Under the pieces are notes generated by a model, which ran no database searches, was not told where the DNA came from, and worked only from the letters and a program-made list of their open reading frames with translations. A DNA stretch of 16,223 bases from JACOVP01 sp964390715 (GTDB lineage: Archaea > Nanobdellota > Nanobdellia > SCGC-AAA011-G17 > UBA489). Location of the stretch: positions 1-16,223 of the forward strand of contig CAYMIM010000004.1 of NCBI GenBank assembly GCA_964390715.1. The letters are read 5' to 3'. Positions 13,001 to 16,223 of this stretch are shown here, one piece after another. The stretch's first letter is position 1. Each line of letters starts with the position of its first letter. The position numbers and the translations under genes were made by a program.

Positions 13001-13525
13001 CTATTTCGTGACTACTTCCACGATAATTGGGGCAGACTCTTCTTCCGCAGGAGAGCAATCATTACAGGTGAATGCGACTCTAAATCTATAAGTACCTAGA
13101 GCATAATTTTTTGTGTTAAAAGTGATAACATCCTCAAATCCTTGCCCTGAGTTCAACTTGATATCTTTTTTATACCATCGAACGCTGTTCGCAGGCATAG
13201 CCCCATCTTCAGAAATGACCGTGTATTTGAACGTATGCGGCGTTTGCAAAATATTTCGCATCATCACTCTAATGTTTTCTTCTTTTCCTTGTTGTATACG
13301 AGTAATCGTTGTTGGAATGTTAATCGCCTTGTCACTCGCGCCGAACAAGGTAGTGATCTGATCGTCTGAAAGCGTCTTGATCTTGTCACTTTGCTCGGAT
13401 AAGTTTCCAAAGACACCATAGATCCAGCGCAAGCCCAAAGTTAAAACCGTTATCCCTATCACTACAATAATAATAGTATTCATAGAAAGTTCAATAGCAC
13501 CTTTTTTTCCTAACTCTCTTTTCAT
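13001..13525 (-). CDS. archaeal pilin-like membrane-anchored protein
   Basis: 174 aa. The N-terminus MKRELGKKGAIELSMNTIIIVVIG shows a short basic segment, a likely prepilin peptidase site at K-K-G-A (about 7-10), and a hydrophobic helix (about 17-36) with a Glu near the fifth position after the cut, as in class III signal peptides. Residues 60-170 look like a beta-rich extracellular domain (ITRIQQGKEENIRVMMRN, YRFRVAFTCNDCSPAEEES), with a C-x-x-C that could form a disulfide. Similar R/K-K-G-x-I-E-x-S-x-N-T starts are frequent in DPANN pilin-like proteins. The role, pilus or surface protein, is not resolved. A TATA-like ATTTATG (about 13551-13557) precedes it. Confidence 0.7.
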   Translation of the reverse strand: MKRELGKKGAIELSMNTIIIVVIGITVLTLGLRWIYGVFGNLSEQSDKIKTLSDDQITTLFGASDKAINIPTTITRIQQGKEENIRVMMRNILQTPHTFKYTVISEDGAMPANSVRWYKKDIKLNSGQGFEDVITFNTKNYALGTYRFRVAFTCNDCSPAEEESAPIIVEVVTK

Positions 13526-13572
13526 CTTTACTTGAGACTTTCTTTCTGTTCATAAATCTTTCGTTGGAAATC

Positions 13573-13580
13573 TTTAAATA
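13573..13580 (+). promoter_or_regulatory. TATA box for tRNA-Phe
   Basis: TTTAAATA lies 27-34 nt before the first base of the tRNA, within the divergent promoter region shared with the pilin-like gene. Confidence 0.55.
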
Positions 13581-13606
13581 GCTTCATTCGTGCGACTTCC
13601 TTAGAT

Positions 13607-13712
13607 GGGCGGGTAGCTCAGCCTGAAACAGTTGCTAAATAAGCAAAAGTTGGCTAAGGAGAGCACTACGCTGAAGACGTAGGGGTCGGGTGTTCAAATC
13701 ACCCCTCGCCCA
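13607..13712 (+). tRNA. tRNA-Phe (anticodon GAA) with D-loop intron
   Basis: Acceptor GGGCGGG (13607-13613) pairs with CTCGCCC (13705-13711), and the discriminator is A13712. The D-stem is GCTC (13616-13619) with GAGC (13661-13664). The anticodon stem is CTACG/CGTAG around the loop CTGAAGA (13671-13677), anticodon GAA. The T-arm is GGGTG/CACCC around TTCAAAT. Unspliced, the D-loop is 41 nt. Removing 13626-13657 leaves a standard AGCCTGGGA loop with G18-G19 and a 74-nt tRNA. CCA is not encoded. Confidence 0.93.
13626..13657 (+). other. 32-nt BHB intron in the D-loop of tRNA-Phe
   Basis: The central helix is AGCC (13620-13623) with GGCT (13652-13655). The bulges are TGA (13624-13626) and AAG (13656-13658). 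The inner helix is AAC (13627-13629) with GTT (13649-13651), capped by the hairpin TTGCT-AAATA-AGCAA (13632-13646). The outer helix is CTC (13617-13619) with GAG (13659-13661). Standard cuts remove 32 nt between G18 and G19, a non-canonical position. Confidence 0.88.
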
Positions 13713-13724
13713 TATTCCATAATC

Positions 13725-13732
13725 TATTTAAA
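13725..13732 (+). promoter_or_regulatory. TATA box for valS
   Basis: TATTTAAA lies 23-30 nt before the valS ATG at 13755, which suggests a leaderless message. Confidence 0.55.
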
Positions 13733-13754
13733 CGTCCTTCTTAGCATTTCATTT

Positions 13755-16133
13755 ATGGACAAGCCCAAGACCTACAACTCGCAGGAAGCAGAAAAGCGAT
13801 GGCAACAGCATTGGGAGAAACAAAAAATCTACGCTTTTCAGAAAGGCAAGAAACCTGTCTATTCCATTGATACTCCTCCTCCAACTTTATCTGGCGCTAT
13901 GCACATAGGGCATGCTTATTCTTACAGCCAAGGAGACTTTATTGCCCGCTATCAACGCATGCTAGGGAAATCAGTCTTATATCCTTTTGGCACAGATGAT
14001 AACGGATTACCGACTGAAAGAATGGTTGAGAAATTAAAGAATGTTAAAGGTGCTCGCATGGACAGAAGCGCTTTTATCAAATTATGCTCACAAACTGTAG
14101 AAGAATTAAAACCTACTTTTATCCAACCATGGAAAAATTTGGGTATCTCCTGTGATTTTTCTGAAACTTATTCTACTATTGACAAACATTCCATGGCTAT
14201 TTCCCAATACTCTTTTTTAGATCTCCACCATAAAGGGAAAGTGTATCAAGAAGAGAGCCCAGTAGCCTGGTGCACTACCTGCCAGACTGCCATTGCACAA
14301 GCTGAATTTGAAAATGTTGACCAATCAAGCACTTTTAATGATATTGCGTTTAAAGCTCATGGCAAAGATTTAGTTATTTCTACAACACGACCTGAATTAT
14401 TGGCTGCTTGTGTGGCTATTTTTGTTCATCCTACTGATAAAAGATATAAACATTTAGTGGACAAGTTTGCAACAGTCCCCTTGTTTGGTTTTGATGTTCC
14501 TATTTATGCTGATGACAAGGTTGACTCTACTAAAGGCAGCGGAGCAGTTATGTGCTGTACTTTTGGAGACAAGACCGATATTGAATGGTGGAGAAAGTAT
14601 AAACTTCCCTTACGCATTATTTTTGAAAATCATGGGAAACTTAACAAATTAGCTGGTAAATATGAAGGACTGAGTTTAAAAGAAGGAAGAAAAGAACTAT
14701 TAGCCGACTTAAAGACACAAGGATCGCTTAGAGGACAAAAGGCAATTCAACATGCAGTTAATGTTCATGAGCGATGTGGAACAGAAATAGAATTCTTGAA
14801 AACTAAACAATGGTATGTCCGTGTTTTAGACATGAAAGAGCATTTACTAGAAGCAGCTGACAATATTCTTTGGACGCCTGACTTTATGAAACAACGTTTT
14901 GTTCATTGGGTAGAAAATTTAGGCTGGGATTGGTGTATTTCTCGTCAAAGATTTTATGGAGTTCCTATTCCTGTTTGGTATTGCAAAGATTGTGGAAATA
15001 CGTTATTAGCTTCAGAAAAAGACTTGCCTGTTGATCCTACTAAAGATAAACCACCTAAGGCATGCACTTGCGGCAGTAAACAGTTTGTTCCTGAGTATGA
15101 TGTTCTTGATACCTGGGCAACCTCCTCTTTGACACCGCAGCTTGTTTTGGACTGGCCAGAGAATAAACAATTTTCTTCTTCATATCCCATGACTTTACGC
15201 ATACAAGCACATGAAATTATCAGAACATGGGCTTTTTACACTATTGTGAAAAGCGTTTATCATCATAGGACTGTTCCTTGGTCAAATATCATGCTCTCTG
15301 GATTTGTTATGGACCCTCATGGACAAAAAATGTCTAAATCTAAGGGCAATGTTATCGAACCACAAGCCATGATTGACAAGTTTTCTGCTGACGCAGTTCG
15401 CTATTGGGCTGCCAGTGGTAAATTGGGAGAAGATATTGCTTACCAAGAGAAAGAATTACTGAATGGACAGAGAACAGTGACTAAATTATGGAACGCTACC
15501 CAGTTTGTCAGCTTACATCTAGCAGATTACCTAGATAAAAAACCGAAACTGGAACTTATGGACCAATGGTTGCTCAGCAAACTACAAGATTTGACTGCAA
15601 CTGTAACACAATCTTTCGATGAGTATTCTTACTGGAAAGTAAAAAGCGATGTAGATCAATTCTTCTGGCACACATTTTGTGATTACTATCTAGAAATTGT
15701 TAAAGATCGATTGTATAATCCTGATAAACGCGGCAAAGAAGCTCGAGCTTCAGCACAATACACTTTGCACACTGCTTTGCTTACTTTGTTGAAGCTTTTT
15801 GCACCTCTTATGCCTTATATTACTGAAGAGATCTATATGCAACTTTTCCAAAAAAAAGAGAAAACAAAATCCATTCATGTATCCTCATGGCCTGTTGTGG
15901 AAAAGAACCTGTTTAACAAAGAAAATTAAGCACTAGGTGACAGAGTTGTCCAGATCTGATCGGAAGTCCGCCAATTCAAAAGCAAGCAAAAAGTTTCCTT
16001 GAAGGCTCCTGTCATTCTCACACTTGAAAAACAAGATTATACTTTGTTAGAACCTGTCTTTGCAGACTTGCAAGCTACTTGCCAAGCACAAACCATTAAA
16101 CAAGGAACTTTTTCTGTTACTCTTTCTACTTAA
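13755..16133 (+). CDS. valS: valyl-tRNA synthetase, reading frame interrupted near the 3' end
   Basis: A class I synthetase that charges tRNA-Val. The uninterrupted part is 13755-15929 (724 aa). HIGH is exact (50-53), zinc-type Cys pairs occur at WCTTCQ and CKDCGN...CTCG, and KMSKS is at 525-529. The frame hits TAA at 15927, then TGA at 15957, yet in the same frame it reads ALGDRVVQI-(stop)-SEVRQFKSKQKVSL, the normal C-terminal ValRS helix (LG-x5-I-I-S-x-(V/I)-R-x-(Y/F)-K-S), and stays open to TAA at 16131. A 15-nt BHB-type intron at 15918-15932 would remove the first stop, leaving 787 codons if the TGA is also resolved, a sensible size. The final TAA overlaps the stop of the convergent gene. 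Alternatives are recent C-terminal decay or sequence error. Confidence 0.88.
15918..15932 (+). other. candidate 15-nt BHB micro-intron in valS
   Basis: Sequence AAAGAAAATTAAGCA. The outer helix is ACCTG (15907-15911) with TAGGT (15934-15938), one pair being G-U. The central helix is TTTA (15912-15915) with TAAG (15927-15930), one pair being G-U. The bulges are ACA (15916-15918) and CAC (15931-15933). The inner helix is only one A-U pair around AGAAAA. Removal keeps the frame and joins ...LFN to LGDRVVQI. This is weaker than the cbf5 introns, because the inner helix is minimal and a TGA remains downstream. Confidence 0.5.
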
Positions 16134-16223
16134 GCAGAAGGTCTGTCAACTTTGATCATAGCGTAATTGCCACTTTTTGGCGGGTTAACACCACTAAAGA
16201 TAACATCTAGAGGACCAATCGTT
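16130..16223 (-). CDS. C-terminal end of an unrecognised protein (partial)
   Basis: This is an open minus-strand frame entering from the right edge, of which the last 30 residues are visible. They include VIFSGVNPPKSGNYAMIKVD and end with RPSA and TAA at 16132-16130. No family is recognised. Its stop overlaps the final valS TAA (TTAA, 16130-16133), a compact convergent arrangement of the kind seen elsewhere in the window. Confidence 0.4.
   Translation of the reverse strand, partial: TIGPLDVIFSGVNPPKSGNYAMIKVDRPSA

Noticed and set aside
15958..15966. GATCGGAAG resembling the start of a common sequencing adapter
   Set aside because: Only nine bases match, and the bases on both sides continue the ValRS reading frame with expected residues, so adapter contamination is unlikely.
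15942..15974. A 33-nt BHB-like segment in valS that would remove the TGA
   Set aside because: The central helix GGTG/CGCC fits, but splicing would delete R-V-V-Q-I and S-E-V-R-Q, which match the conserved ValRS C-terminal helix; the inner helix is also poor.

Overview
The window looks archaeal and most likely comes from a DPANN lineage of the Woesearchaeota/Pacearchaeota type. It carries the archaeal/eukaryotic ribosomal proteins uS15, eS1, eS19, eL39 and eL31, plus PDCD5, Cbf5, archaeal-type ValRS and RqcH/NEMF. TATA boxes (TTTATA or TTTAAA) sit about 24-34 nt before many start codons, which suggests leaderless or very short-leader mRNAs. Genes are tightly packed, with repeated ATGA stop/start overlaps. 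Two small secreted proteins carry an LTG motif after the signal segment, and one protein has a DPANN-style pilin N-terminus. This lineage call is inference; no phylogeny was run.

Layout. 48-153: tRNA-Gln(UUG). 196-2780: uS15, a DHH (RecJ-like) phosphoesterase and eS1 on the plus strand. 2825-3100: a secreted dockerin. 3083-5183 (minus): a 64-aa unknown, a radical SAM-TRAM protein and a THUMP methyltransferase-like protein. 5244-6913 (minus): a NYN-domain protein and cbf5. 6914-7181: an AT-rich gap with a strong hairpin and a possible 41-aa ORF. 7182-8556 (minus): eS19, PDCD5, eL39, eL31. 8694-9365: a secreted cysteine-repeat protein. 9375-12968 (minus): RqcH N-terminal half, CysS, RqcH C-terminal half, Nudix, each joined by a 4-nt ATGA overlap. 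13001-13525 (minus): a pilin-like protein. 13607-13712: tRNA-Phe(GAA). 13755-16133: valS. The right edge holds the tail of an unrecognised minus-strand gene.

The main discovery is a set of hidden bulge-helix-bulge (BHB) introns. Both tRNA genes carry introns of 33 and 32 nt inside the D-loop, not at the usual position 37/38. The cbf5 gene looks broken, but two tiny introns of 22 and 17 nt fit full hBHBh' folds. Removing them at the standard BHB cut sites restores one 327-aa Cbf5 with the GPSSHQV and GHSGTLDPKVTG motifs. The 17-nt intron splits the codon of the catalytic Asp. valS shows a similar sign: a TAA lies in a 15-nt segment that fits a BHB fold, and ValRS homology continues in frame after it. 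A further in-frame TGA at 15957 is not explained. Together these point to a splicing endonuclease with broad substrate range that acts on very small introns in both tRNA and mRNA.

The second notable point is a split ribosome-quality-control factor. RqcH is cut between its coiled coil and its NFACT-R domain, and an intact cysS sits exactly in the gap, translationally coupled on both sides.

Most of the window is translation: ribosomal proteins, tRNAs, two aminoacyl-tRNA synthetases, rRNA pseudouridylation, likely tRNA modification, and rescue of stalled ribosomes. Interspersed are small surface or secreted proteins.
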